DNA of 64,000 nucleotides from the NCBI RefSeq assembly GCF_020443705.1, contig NZ_JAIZZK010000004.1, positions 124,001 to 188,000 of the forward strand, read 5' to 3'. The notes beneath the pieces were generated by a model. The model worked only from the letters and a program-made list of their open reading frames with translations. It did no database searches and had not been told where the DNA came from. This DNA comes from Clostridium algoriphilum. Lineage in GTDB: Bacteria > Bacillota > Clostridia > Clostridiales > Clostridiaceae. Position 1 is the first letter of the stretch. Each line of letters starts with the position of its first letter. The position numbers and the translations under genes were made by a program. Below, in pieces: positions 8,122-15,510 of this stretch.

Positions 8122-8919
8122 TCAAGCTCTAGACAATAATTTTTTACAACCAATTATAAGCACTAATACAAATACAGAGGTGAGAGCTATAGTTCCCCCT
8201 GGTGCACAGTTTATATAGTAAGATATAACAAGACCTAATATAATGTCAATAAACCCAAACATTATAGAGTAAATCAGAGTTTGCTTAAAACCTTTATTAA
8301 GTTGCAGTGATGTAGCTACAGGTAAGGCAATCATAGAGGACATAACCATTATTCCAAGTATTCTTAAAGATACTGAAATAGTAGCCCCTACAAGTAGAGC
8401 AAATACATAGTTGATTACCTTAACCTTTACGCCAGAAACTTTGGCACCTTCTTCATCAAAAGTAATATATAATAATTGATTATATAGAGAAAGTAAAGTT
8501 ATTATAGAGATTACACTAAGTACAAGCATTATGTATAAATCAGTTTTTGTAACAGTTAGTATGCTTCCAAATAGAAAAGAATTAACATTGGCACCTGCTT
8601 TACCTGTACTTAATAAAGTTATTCCAACACCTACACTAAAGGTGAGTACAATTGCTAAGATTAATTCCGCATACTTTTTATAATAATCTCTTAAAAACTC
8701 GATGGATAGACCGCATAGAGCTGTGAAAATGAATGCACAAATTATAGGATTATATCCAAGAACTAAGCCAATTGCTACCCCGGCGAAGGAAGCATGAGCC
8801 ATAGTATCTCCCATCATGGAGTATCTTTTTAACACAAGGAAAACTCCCACAATTGGGAATAAAATAGAAATTAGAACCGATGCAATTAAAGCATTTTGCA
8901 TAAAGCCATATTCAAACAT
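8122..8919 (-). CDS. Zinc/manganese-type metal ABC transporter permease (ZnuB/AdcB family)
   Basis: 265-aa membrane protein of the ABC-3 family with about eight hydrophobic helices and the conserved MGDTMAHASFAGVAIG and LGIMVMSSMIALPVATSLQL segments. It forms the channel of a divalent-metal importer; Zn2+ or Mn2+ cannot be separated by sequence here. The ATP-binding subunit gene lies immediately upstream with 9 bases between them, so they form an operon. No gene for the metal-binding lipoprotein (ZnuA/AdcA) is next to them, so the binding subunit must be encoded elsewhere. Nothing with a clear gene is seen between its stop and the T-box promoter. Confidence 0.9.
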   Translation of the reverse strand: MFEYGFMQNALIASVLISILFPIVGVFLVLKRYSMMGDTMAHASFAGVAIGLVLGYNPIICAFIFTALCGLSIEFLRDYYKKYAELILAIVLTFSVGVGITLLSTGKAGANVNSFLFGSILTVTKTDLYIMLVLSVISIITLLSLYNQLLYITFDEEGAKVSGVKVKVINYVFALLVGATISVSLRILGIMVMSSMIALPVATSLQLNKGFKQTLIYSIMFGFIDIILGLVISYYINCAPGGTIALTSVFVLVLIIGCKKLLSRA

Positions 8920-8928
8920 AAAAAAATC

Positions 8929-9588
8929 TTACCCCCTTTCATCTTGTAATTTGTTTTTATAATTATGTATAGTATAAAGTATTCCACTACACTTACTCAT
9001 CTCGAAAATATCAGTTGAATTCTCAAGGGCTGCTTTTAAGTTATGTTCTACAGAAACCACTGTAATACCTAGTTTTTTGTTTAATCCCTTAATAATTCCA
9101 TATATATCTTCCATACTTTGCATGTCTATGCCGGTTGAAGGTTCATCTAAAATTAGTAGCTCAGGGTTACCAATCAAACTTCTGGCAATAAAAATCTTTT
9201 GTTGTTGTCCTCCAGAGAGGTTTCCAATAAGAGTATGAGAATGATCTTCCATACATACAGCTTGAAGACTTTTTATAATAAGATTTTTATCTTTAAGCTT
9301 TAATACTTTTCTGTGGCAATTTAGCATCTCATAAACGCTTATAGGAAATTGAGCATTAAAATTTTCAACTTTTTGGGCTACATATGCAATTCTAGTTGTA
9401 AAAATAAAAATTTCACCACTATTAGGTTTTAATAAGTTCAATATTAATTTAACTAGAGTACTTTTGGAACTACCATTTTCACCTAAAATTGACACATAAC
9501 TTCCTTTTTCAATTTTAAGATTAATGTTATTAAGTACATAGGGTTTTGAATTTGTATATGTAAAACATAAATTTTTTATGTTAATCAT
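8929..9588 (-). CDS. Metal ABC transporter ATP-binding protein (ZnuC/AdcC family)
   Basis: 219-aa ATPase. Signature LSGGQQQK near residue 125, Walker B LLILDEPSTGID and switch histidine in SVEHN are normal. The P-loop reads GENGSSKST (near residues 36-44): the glycine directly before the invariant lysine is a serine, checked from the codons GGT AGT TCC AAA AGT. Small residues are tolerated at this place in some metal ABC transporters, so it is probably functional, but it is worth noting. The protein drives metal uptake through the permease encoded 9 bases downstream. ATG 9588 has a TAAGGAGGA ribosome site. Confidence 0.9.
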   Translation of the reverse strand: MINIKNLCFTYTNSKPYVLNNINLKIEKGSYVSILGENGSSKSTLVKLILNLLKPNSGEIFIFTTRIAYVAQKVENFNAQFPISVYEMLNCHRKVLKLKDKNLIIKSLQAVCMEDHSHTLIGNLSGGQQQKIFIARSLIGNPELLILDEPSTGIDMQSMEDIYGIIKGLNKKLGITVVSVEHNLKAALENSTDIFEMSKCSGILYTIHNYKNKLQDERG

Positions 9589-9631
9589 CTAAATCCTCCT
9601 TATTAATTCTTTCAATAGAAAACTATTAGTT

Positions 9632-9660
9632 ATTACATATATAATTATGCAAAGTGGCAA
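9632..9660 (-). promoter_or_regulatory. Predicted promoter of the metal ABC operon
   Basis: Minus strand: TTGCCA (9660-9655), 17-base spacer, TGTAAT (9637-9632), each box one mismatch from consensus. The start would fall about 40 bases upstream of the ATPase gene. A 9-base inverted partner of the -35 region (TTATTGCCA) lies at 9739-9747. Confidence 0.55.
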
Positions 9661-9898
9661 TAAATATATGTATAAAATAATAGCAGTAACAAGTAGTATA
9701 CACCTAAATGCGAATAACTTGCAACAATTCTCTTAGTATTATTGCCAAATAATTATATAAATATATATCATAAAATTTATATAATTGGTAAAACTGTATA
9801 TGATGATACTTTATTTTATAGCATACTCAAATTTGCGTTAGTATCTTATAATAAAAATGCATAATAAAATGCATTTAATGAGGGAAGGTAGTGTTATT
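9661..9898. other. Divergent intergenic region between metal ABC operon and DUF3892 gene
   Basis: Very AT-rich, no gene visible. It should hold the promoter of the plus-strand DUF3892 gene; a TATAAT-like box occurs at 9850-9855 region but without a convincing -35 at normal spacing. I saw no recognisable Fur, Zur or MntR box. Confidence 0.4.
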
Positions 9899-10159
9899 AT
9901 GAATAAAAACGAAGGTGCAACCCATGCCATTAGTAGAGTAGCAAAGGATAGTCAAGGAGAAATTACAGCATATGAATTTGAAAATGGAGAAATAGTTTCA
10001 AAAGAACAAGCTGTATTACTTGCAAAACAAGGGAATATAAGTGGGGTTTCTGTCTCTACTTCAAAAAAAGGTGAAGAATTCTTAAAAAGTCTACCTGATC
10101 AAAATAAAGCAAATAATTTAGATAGTCTGCCCGTTATAGATGATAATGATATATATTAA
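9899..10159 (+). CDS. DUF3892-type small protein
   Basis: 86-aa soluble protein. The pattern ATHAISRVAKDSQGEITAYE, then GEIVSKEQAVLLAKQG and ISGVSVSTSKKGEEFLKSLPD, matches the short DUF3892 family found in many Firmicutes, whose function is not known. The start is set at ATG 9899 because GAGGGAAGG precedes it; an earlier ATG exists but would add 14 unlike residues and lacks a ribosome site. A hairpin terminator follows at 10193. It stands alone between the metal transporter and the cobT operon, and no partner can be inferred. Confidence 0.7.
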   Translation: MNKNEGATHAISRVAKDSQGEITAYEFENGEIVSKEQAVLLAKQGNISGVSVSTSKKGEEFLKSLPDQNKANNLDSLPVIDDNDIY

Positions 10160-10192
10160 AAAATAACAATAATATTTATGAAATATTTAAAG

Positions 10193-10221
10193 CAGAGATA
10201 TTCAGTTGTCTCTGTTTTTTT
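10193..10221 (+). terminator. Rho-independent terminator after DUF3892 gene
   Basis: Six-base-pair stem CAGAGA/TCTCTG with a 10-base loop, followed by seven T. Confidence 0.8.
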
Positions 10222-10471
10222 CTATTTTTGTTTTAGGATAACTTTAGGGTGAAACTTATGAGGGGACGGTTAACAACTAATGAACATTCTTTTATAGTGA
10301 TTGGCAATTTTCCTTGAAAAAGTTTTTCCTTTGGAATACTATAAAGGTATATTTTAATAGACTTACATTACAATTATACGTATAAAATATGAGTATTATA
10401 TCACAATAATGTTTCTTTTTTATTATGTAAAACTTTTGTAATAGATATAGATTAGCAGGGGGAGAAACAAG
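10222..10471. other. Intergenic region upstream of cobT
   Basis: Contains one forward REP-like copy at 10262-10285 and an AT-rich stretch with a distant inverted pair TTATAGT/ACTATAA (about 10294-10343). I looked for a cobalamin riboswitch (CCGCTACTGTAA, GCCAGGAGACCTGCC) ahead of cobT and saw none. Confidence 0.5.
10262..10285 (+). repeat. REP-like intergenic repeat (forward), upstream of cobT
   Basis: Full-length forward copy: GGGGACGGTTAACAACTAAT followed by GAAC. No inverted partner is visible before the cobT gene. Confidence 0.8.
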
Positions 10472-11554
10472 ATGGAAATACTAAAAAACACTTTACAGTG
10501 CATCGAACCATTGAATAAGGAAGCTACTAAGAATGCATGGAATAGACTTGATAGTTTAACAAAACCTATTGGAAGTTTAGGTGAAATAGAAAACATTATA
10601 GCGAAGATGGCAGGAATTACTGGAAAGATACATAATAAAATAAATAAAAAAAATGTGGTTATCATGTGCAGTGATAATGGAGTTGTAGATGAGGGAGTTT
10701 CTAATTGCCCTAAAAGTGTAACAGCAACAGTTACTAATAATTTCACAAAGAAAATTACAGGAGTATATGTTTTATCAAAATTTGCTGGAAGTGATATTAC
10801 AGTTGTTGATGTAGGAGTTGATGTGGACTTTAGCAATTCTAAGATTATAAATAAAAAAATTGCATATGGAACCATGAACATGATGAAGGGTCCTGCAATG
10901 ACTAGAGAACAAACAATTAAAGCTATAGAAGTTGGGATTGAAACGGTTGATGATTTAGTAGGTAAGGGTTATGACTTGTTTGGAACTGGGGAAATGGGTG
11001 TAGGAAACACAGCCACAAGTGCAGCTATTTTAAGCGTTTTTTCTGGATTAGAAGTAGATATGACAGTAGGCAAAGGATCTGGGATTACAGAGGAGCAATA
11101 CATTCATAAAAAGACAGTAATTAAAAAATCTATTGAAATTAACATGCCCGATAAAAATGATGTTATTGATGTGCTTTCAAAAGTTGGTGGATTTGATATT
11201 GCAGCATTATGTGGTTGTTTTTTGTCGGCTGCGAAAAATAGAGTGCCTATAGTTATTGATGGCTTTATATCCTCAGCAGCTGCTCTGTGTGCTTATAAAT
11301 TAAACCCACTAGTAATAGGGTATATATTCGCATCTCACTTATCTGCGGAACCTGGAGCGGCCTTTATAATGAATGAGATGGGATTAAAACCTATGTTGAA
11401 CTTGAATATGAGATTAGGGGAAGGGTCGGGTTGTCCTCTTGCTTTTAATATAATTGAGGCGGCTCTGTTTACAATGGATAATATGGGAACATTTGAAGAG
11501 GCGAAGCTTGACAGTAACAAGTATATTGATATAAGGGAGAATACCATAGGGTAG
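10472..11554 (+). CDS. cobT: Nicotinate-nucleotide--dimethylbenzimidazole phosphoribosyltransferase CobT
   Basis: 360-aa enzyme that makes alpha-ribazole 5'-phosphate from nicotinate mononucleotide and a lower-ligand base, in the nucleotide-loop part of cobalamin synthesis. Visible family motifs are ACTKPIGSLG-like LTKPIGSLGEIE near residue 30, GTGEMGVGNTATSAAI near residue 171 and MRLGEGSG, whose glutamate is residue 317 and matches the catalytic Glu of the characterised enterobacterial enzyme. ATG 10472 has AGGGGGAGAAAC upstream. It leads a three-gene group cobT-cobC-cobS. No bza/blu genes for base synthesis are seen here, so the lower ligand cannot be predicted. Confidence 0.95.
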   Translation: MEILKNTLQCIEPLNKEATKNAWNRLDSLTKPIGSLGEIENIIAKMAGITGKIHNKINKKNVVIMCSDNGVVDEGVSNCPKSVTATVTNNFTKKITGVYVLSKFAGSDITVVDVGVDVDFSNSKIINKKIAYGTMNMMKGPAMTREQTIKAIEVGIETVDDLVGKGYDLFGTGEMGVGNTATSAAILSVFSGLEVDMTVGKGSGITEEQYIHKKTVIKKSIEINMPDKNDVIDVLSKVGGFDIAALCGCFLSAAKNRVPIVIDGFISSAAALCAYKLNPLVIGYIFASHLSAEPGAAFIMNEMGLKPMLNLNMRLGEGSGCPLAFNIIEAALFTMDNMGTFEEAKLDSNKYIDIRENTIG

Positions 11555-11573
11555 AAATTAGGTGTATAAAATT

Positions 11574-12161
11574 ATGAATATATATTTGTTAAGGCATGGA
11601 CAGACGGAAGAAAATAGAAAAGGTTCTTATTATGGTAACATGGATATAAGCTTAAATGCAAAAGGCATAAGTCAAGGCATTAAAGCGAGAGACTTCTTTA
11701 ATGACATAAAATTAGATAGAGTATATGTTAGTAATAAAAGAAGAACATTAGAAATGGCAAAGCTAGCCTTAGGACTAGAGAAAATTGAAGTTATACAAGA
11801 TGATAGAATAAATGAAACTAATTTTGGAGATTTTGAAGGAAGGACCTACGATGAAATCTTGAAGCTCTATCCCAAAGAAAGTATGTGTTGGAAAGAGAAT
11901 TGGAAAGAGTTTGTACCACCTAATGGAGAAAGTTATATTAAGCTATGTGAAAGAGTTAAGAGCTTCATGGGAGATATAAAAAGGTTAGAAAATGAGAATA
12001 TTTTAATATGTGCTCACTCGGGAGTTATAAGAGCTATATATTGTTATATTATGGATCAAAACATAGATTTGTTTTGGAAATTTGGTTGTAAGAATGGTGA
12101 TATAAGTATTATAAAATATGAATATGGTAATTTATATATTGATGCAATTATACATAACTAG
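11574..12161 (+). CDS. cobC: Alpha-ribazole phosphatase (histidine phosphatase family)
   Basis: 195-aa protein of the phosphoglycerate-mutase-like fold. The phosphohistidine motif LLRHGQTEENRKG is at the N-terminus, and the second histidine is in ICAHSGVIRA near residue 150. In this position, between cobT and cobS, the family member is CobC, which removes phosphate from alpha-ribazole 5'-phosphate or from adenosylcobalamin 5'-phosphate. The start is placed at ATG 11574, with TAGGTG at the right distance; a GTG at 11562 overlaps that ribosome site and is less likely. By sequence alone a broad-specificity phosphatase could not be excluded; the operon makes CobC the best call. Confidence 0.88.
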   Translation: MNIYLLRHGQTEENRKGSYYGNMDISLNAKGISQGIKARDFFNDIKLDRVYVSNKRRTLEMAKLALGLEKIEVIQDDRINETNFGDFEGRTYDEILKLYPKESMCWKENWKEFVPPNGESYIKLCERVKSFMGDIKRLENENILICAHSGVIRAIYCYIMDQNIDLFWKFGCKNGDISIIKYEYGNLYIDAIIHN

Positions 12162-12231
12162 AAAATTAAGTTGACATTTAAAAACATATTAAAGGTCGTA
12201 GTGATTATTAGTATTAGGAAAGAGGTGAGAT

Positions 12232-13014
12232 TTGCAAGGATTATCTTTGCAAATAAATAAGATGAGAGAATATTTAAATGATTTTTTACTGTTTTTTCAG
12301 TTTTTTACACGTATACCTATAAACAAAAGTTTAAAATGTGATAAAGAAAACTTTAGACGAGGATCTGTTTTTTTTCCTGTGGTAGGATTATTTATAGGTA
12401 TTGTTCAGTGGATAATCTATTATATGTTAATAAAAGTGTTACCAGTTAATATTACGGCAGTATTTGTAGTTATTATACCAATAATTATTACTGGAGGGTT
12501 ACATGTGGATGGGTTAGGCGATACATGTGATGGTTTCTTTTCATTAAAAGGTGATAAATATAAAATAATAGAAGTTATGAAGGACAGCACAGTGGGTACT
12601 TATGCTACTATTGCTATAGTGTTCGATATGTTAGCAAGATATGCAGCAGTGAACACTATCATACAAATTAATCTACCACTTATATTAATTGCCACACCAA
12701 TAATTGCAAGATTTACTGTGGTTTTTATATCTTTTATAGGGAAAAATGCCAAAGAAACAGGTTCGGGCAACATATTTATTGGTAATATTGATGTCAAAAG
12801 GTTAGTAATATCAGGTATTATAACTATAATATTTGGCACTTTATTAATAGGACTAAATAAAAGTATTATATTGATAGTTTCAGGACTACTTTTAAGTTTC
12901 CTGATAAATAAGTTTTGTGAGAGTAAAATTACGGGACTTACAGGAGATAGTTTGGGTGCTAATAATGAATTAGTTGAAATACTAGTTATGATGTTATTTA
13001 TAGCAATGAACTAA
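12232..13014 (+). CDS. cobS: Adenosylcobinamide-GDP ribazoletransferase (cobalamin synthase) CobS
   Basis: 260-aa membrane enzyme that joins adenosylcobinamide-GDP with alpha-ribazole (or its phosphate) to give cobalamin (phosphate). It shows the family start FFTRIPI, the metal-binding GGLHVDGLGDTCDGFFS near residue 85-100 and about six hydrophobic helices. TTG 12232 is chosen because AGAGGTGAG lies just upstream, while the next ATG (12262) has no ribosome site. It ends the cobT-cobC-cobS group; cobU, which makes its substrate, is not adjacent. A REP-like repeat starts 8 bases after the stop codon and marks the left end of the RAYT element. Confidence 0.93.
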   Translation: MQGLSLQINKMREYLNDFLLFFQFFTRIPINKSLKCDKENFRRGSVFFPVVGLFIGIVQWIIYYMLIKVLPVNITAVFVVIIPIIITGGLHVDGLGDTCDGFFSLKGDKYKIIEVMKDSTVGTYATIAIVFDMLARYAAVNTIIQINLPLILIATPIIARFTVVFISFIGKNAKETGSGNIFIGNIDVKRLVISGIITIIFGTLLIGLNKSIILIVSGLLLSFLINKFCESKITGLTGDSLGANNELVEILVMMLFIAMN

Positions 13015-13022
13015 AACTAAGT

Positions 13023-13044
13023 GGGACGGTTAACAATTAGTTGG
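13023..13044 (+). repeat. REP-like repeat, left end of RAYT element (forward)
   Basis: GGGACGGTTAACAATTAGTT followed by GG; the first 16 bases pair perfectly with 14241-14256. Confidence 0.85.
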
Positions 13045-13049
13045 TTTTT

Positions 13050-13089
13050 AAAAAGGTACAAGGTTTTTATTGAAATTGTACCTTTTTAT
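13050..13089. terminator. Stem-loop between cobS and the transposase gene
   Basis: 12-bp stem AAAAAGGTACAA/TTGTACCTTTTT with a 14-base loop. The A-rich 5' and T-rich 3' arms let it act as an intrinsic terminator for both converging genes. Confidence 0.7.
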
Positions 13090-13247
13090 TATTGATGCAA
13101 GTATTAATTGCGTATGCTTATACGCTGTTAGTCTCTACAATAATAAATAGTATATCTTATGTGCTTGTCCAATGTATATAAATTAAGAATACTTGTGAAT
13201 TACTTTATAAATTTTCATTTTTAATAACAAATAGTAAACCAATCTCA

Positions 13248-14159
13248 TTAAGCGTATGATTTAATAAAATCACCAATAATGTTTTCGTATTTTTCATTCG
13301 ATCCAATTAAATCTATGCCAATAGTGCTTAATTTAGATACTCTAGCTTGAGTTATATTTCCAAGGGTGCTAGATATATCACTTGATTTAAAATTACATAG
13401 GCTTCTCATTAAAACAACAGCTAAAGCTTTTGCATGCACAAACTTTCTACTATATTTTATATAAAGGTGAATTTTTGATATATCCATTCTTGATGCTATA
13501 AATTCTATTATATCTTTTGGGTTAAAGTTGCGCACAAGTATCTTTCTATCATTATTATATTCAGCTTTTTCATCTTCAAATTCAATTTCTTGTTTCAATT
13601 TTTCTTCGTTACATCTGAAAACAAGGTTATAGTAATTTTTACGTGCATTTTTAAGGGTGTTGCCAAAAAAACTTATAATAAATGAATAATCAACTAATTT
13701 AAAGAAATCACGTCTTTTTCCTAAAAATATTGCTAGACTAGAAAAAGCATATTTTTCAGGGCAATTTTTATATTCAACTATAGTTGTAGGATTATTGTGC
13801 ATATAGAGAGATAGGGTTTTCAAGTATCTATCGTTATTAACTATTTTACTTTTAAATCTATCCTTAAAAAGATGTCCTTCTCTTTTATATTTTTTATTAA
13901 AGTACATTGCATAAGAAAAATTTATTCCATGCATCACTTTTGATATATCCGCGCCATTAGCATCAACTATTAAATGTACATGGTTATTCATAAGGCAGTA
14001 CCCATAAAGTTTAAAATTATAAAGAGTTTTATACTTCTTTATAAGTGTCAAATATCTTTTTTTATCGCCATCATCCTTGAATAAAGTTACCTCGCTGATA
14101 CTTTTACACATAACATGAAATATAGAACTATCTGTTTTTACTCTCGCCATTCTTGGCAT
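13248..14159 (-). CDS. REP-associated tyrosine transposase (RAYT, Y1_Tnp family)
   Basis: 303-aa protein. The N-terminal half is a Y1/HUH nuclease: MARVKTDSSIFHVMCKS, the metal-binding pair in LMNNHVHLIVD, the segment REGHLFKDRFKSKIV and the region LYMHNNPTTIVE that carries the candidate nucleophilic tyrosine. The C-terminal part (about 215-300) is basic and helical and resembles the DnaA domain-IV type helix-turn-helix attached to many clostridial members. RAYTs are single-copy relatives of IS200/IS605 TnpA that nick and mobilise REP sequences. ATG 14159 is preceded by AGGTGATTT; a GTG nine bases upstream overlaps that site. The gene is flanked by inverted copies of the repeat family that surrounds it, which strongly supports the assignment. 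Confidence 0.9.
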   Translation of the reverse strand: MPRMARVKTDSSIFHVMCKSISEVTLFKDDGDKKRYLTLIKKYKTLYNFKLYGYCLMNNHVHLIVDANGADISKVMHGINFSYAMYFNKKYKREGHLFKDRFKSKIVNNDRYLKTLSLYMHNNPTTIVEYKNCPEKYAFSSLAIFLGKRRDFFKLVDYSFIISFFGNTLKNARKNYYNLVFRCNEEKLKQEIEFEDEKAEYNNDRKILVRNFNPKDIIEFIASRMDISKIHLYIKYSRKFVHAKALAVVLMRSLCNFKSSDISSTLGNITQARVSKLSTIGIDLIGSNEKYENIIGDFIKSYA

Positions 14160-14240
14160 AGAAATCACCTATCCTCATAAACTTTTCTTTGAATTATTGC
14201 CTATGTGGTTGAATGTTATTCTTAAGTTAATATTTTATTT

Positions 14241-14256
14241 AATTGTTAACCGTCCC
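14241..14256 (-). repeat. REP-like repeat, right end of RAYT element (reverse)
   Basis: AATTGTTAACCGTCCC, an exact 16-base inverse of the left end at 13023. Confidence 0.85.
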
Positions 14257-14294
14257 TAAGATTGACTGGGAAGATTGTAGTTTAGTATAAACTC

Positions 14295-14324
14295 TTGATA
14301 TTGACAGTGGGGCATAAATATAAT
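14295..14324 (+). promoter_or_regulatory. Sigma-A promoter of the main cbi operon
   Basis: TTGATA (14295-14300), 18-base spacer, TATAAT (14319-14324). Transcription would start near 14331, some 25 bases ahead of the riboswitch aptamer. Confidence 0.7.
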
Positions 14325-14354
14325 AAACTAATAACAAATAGAATACAATAGAAT

Positions 14355-14560
14355 TTTAGGTGCCTAGTAATAGGTGAAAAGGGAATGCGGTTTGAATCCG
14401 TAGCAGCCCCCGCTACTGTAATTGAGAAATCAAAAGCCAGGAGACCTGCCTAAATGATGTTAACAAGCTTTCGGAGGGAAAGAACTTTTTAATGCAGTTA
14501 ATATAATTATGAATTAATTAAAAAGTAGTCGCTATCTTAAGTGTGCTATTTTTTTGTTTT
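14355..14560 (+). promoter_or_regulatory. Adenosylcobalamin riboswitch
   Basis: The aptamer (about 14355-14485) has all hallmark blocks in order: TTTTAGGTGCC, GGTGAAAAGGGAATGCGG, the B12 box region AGCAGCCCCCGCTACTGTAA and AAAGCCAGGAGACCTGCC. It lies between the operon promoter and cbiK. Downstream, ACTTTTTAAT (14484-14493) can pair with ATTAAAAAGT (14517-14526), followed at 14549-14556 by a run of T, consistent with a transcriptional switch that represses the cbi genes when adenosylcobalamin is high. Confidence 0.95.
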
Positions 14561-14623
14561 TTGAAAAAGATTATTATAGAAAGAATTAAATTTAAAAAAT
14601 ATTTAGTAAGGTGGAAAAGAGAA

Positions 14624-15457
14624 ATGAAGAAAGCAATTTTAGTTGTAAGTTTTGGAACAACATACGAAGATGCAAGAAAAGTAACTATAGATATAATTGA
14701 GGAAAAAATAAAACGTACATTTATAGATTATGATATAAGAAGAGCATTTACTTCACATGTTATTCTTAAAGTTCTTAAAAACAGGGATAATATTTATATA
14801 GATACGCCAGAGGAAGCTTTGGAAAAATTAAAAAATGAAGGTTACGATGAAGTAATTGTACAGCCTTTGCATGTTATTCCAGGAGTGGAATTTGATTATG
14901 TAAATAATGTAGTTAATAAATATAAAGAATGTAATGCATTTGAAAGCATTGTGGTAGGAAGACCTCTTATATGTTTTAAGGGGGAAGAGGCGGGAGTACC
15001 AGATGACTACACAATAATGGTTGACGTTTTATCAAAACAATTACCAAAAGATGACACAGTAATATTAATGGGTCATGGTACAAACCATATTGCAAATGCA
15101 GTGTATTGTTGCTTTGAAAGTGTTTTAAGGGATAGAGGGTTTAATAATGTGCATGTAGCAACGGTTGAAGGGTACCCAACTTTAGATAGAGTGATACCTA
15201 ATGTAATGGCTGAGCAGACCAGAGAAGTTACCTTGATGCCATTACTACTCGTAGCAGGAGATCATGTAAAGAATGACATGGTGGGAGAATCAGAACATTC
15301 ATGCAAGAATATTTTAGAAGCAGAAGGATTTAAAGTTAAATTATACTTGCATGGATTAGGAGAAAATAGTGACGTTCAAGATATTTATATACAGCATATT
15401 AATGATGTCATCAATGAAACGTTTGACAATGTAGGAAAAACACCTAAGGGCATTTAA
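14624..15457 (+). CDS. cbiK: Sirohydrochlorin cobaltochelatase CbiK
   Basis: 277-aa class II chelatase that inserts Co2+ into sirohydrochlorin (or factor II), the entry step of the anaerobic, cobalt-early pathway. Family motifs: MKKAILVVSFGTTYEDARK at the N-terminus, QPLHVIPGVEFD near residue 85, LMGHGTNH near residue 148 and LLVAGDHVKNDMVGE near residue 208; the histidines in the last two are the metal-handling residues. The true start is ATG 14624 with TAAGGTGG upstream; the frame is open 27 codons further 5' into the riboswitch region but that is not coding. It is the first gene under the cobalamin riboswitch. Confidence 0.95.
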   Translation: MKKAILVVSFGTTYEDARKVTIDIIEEKIKRTFIDYDIRRAFTSHVILKVLKNRDNIYIDTPEEALEKLKNEGYDEVIVQPLHVIPGVEFDYVNNVVNKYKECNAFESIVVGRPLICFKGEEAGVPDDYTIMVDVLSKQLPKDDTVILMGHGTNHIANAVYCCFESVLRDRGFNNVHVATVEGYPTLDRVIPNVMAEQTREVTLMPLLLVAGDHVKNDMVGESEHSCKNILEAEGFKVKLYLHGLGENSDVQDIYIQHINDVINETFDNVGKTPKGI

Positions 15458-15510
15458 AATAGAGAAAATTGCAATTAGGGAGCTTTTAACAGTAGAAAGG
15501 AAGGTATTCA

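Larger units (their letters stand above)
13023..14256. mobile_element. RAYT element bounded by perfect 16-bp inverted REP-like ends
   Basis: A 1234-base segment starting with GGGACGGTTAACAATT and ending with its exact reverse complement AATTGTTAACCGTCCC. It contains one gene, a REP-associated tyrosine transposase, and a 12-bp stem-loop near the left end. The end sequences are copies of the repeat family scattered over the cobalamin locus. No flanking target duplication is apparent, which is expected for HUH-type single-strand transposition. The position is between cobS and the cobalamin riboswitch. Confidence 0.8.

Noticed and set aside
10222-10471. Second cobalamin riboswitch ahead of cobT, or ahead of cbiG or nrdJ
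   Set aside because: None of the aptamer hallmark blocks are present in these leaders.
14543-14623. N-terminal extension of CbiK into the riboswitch expression platform
   Set aside because: The extra 27 residues are unlike CbiK and overlap the regulatory T-run; ATG 14624 has a proper ribosome site.
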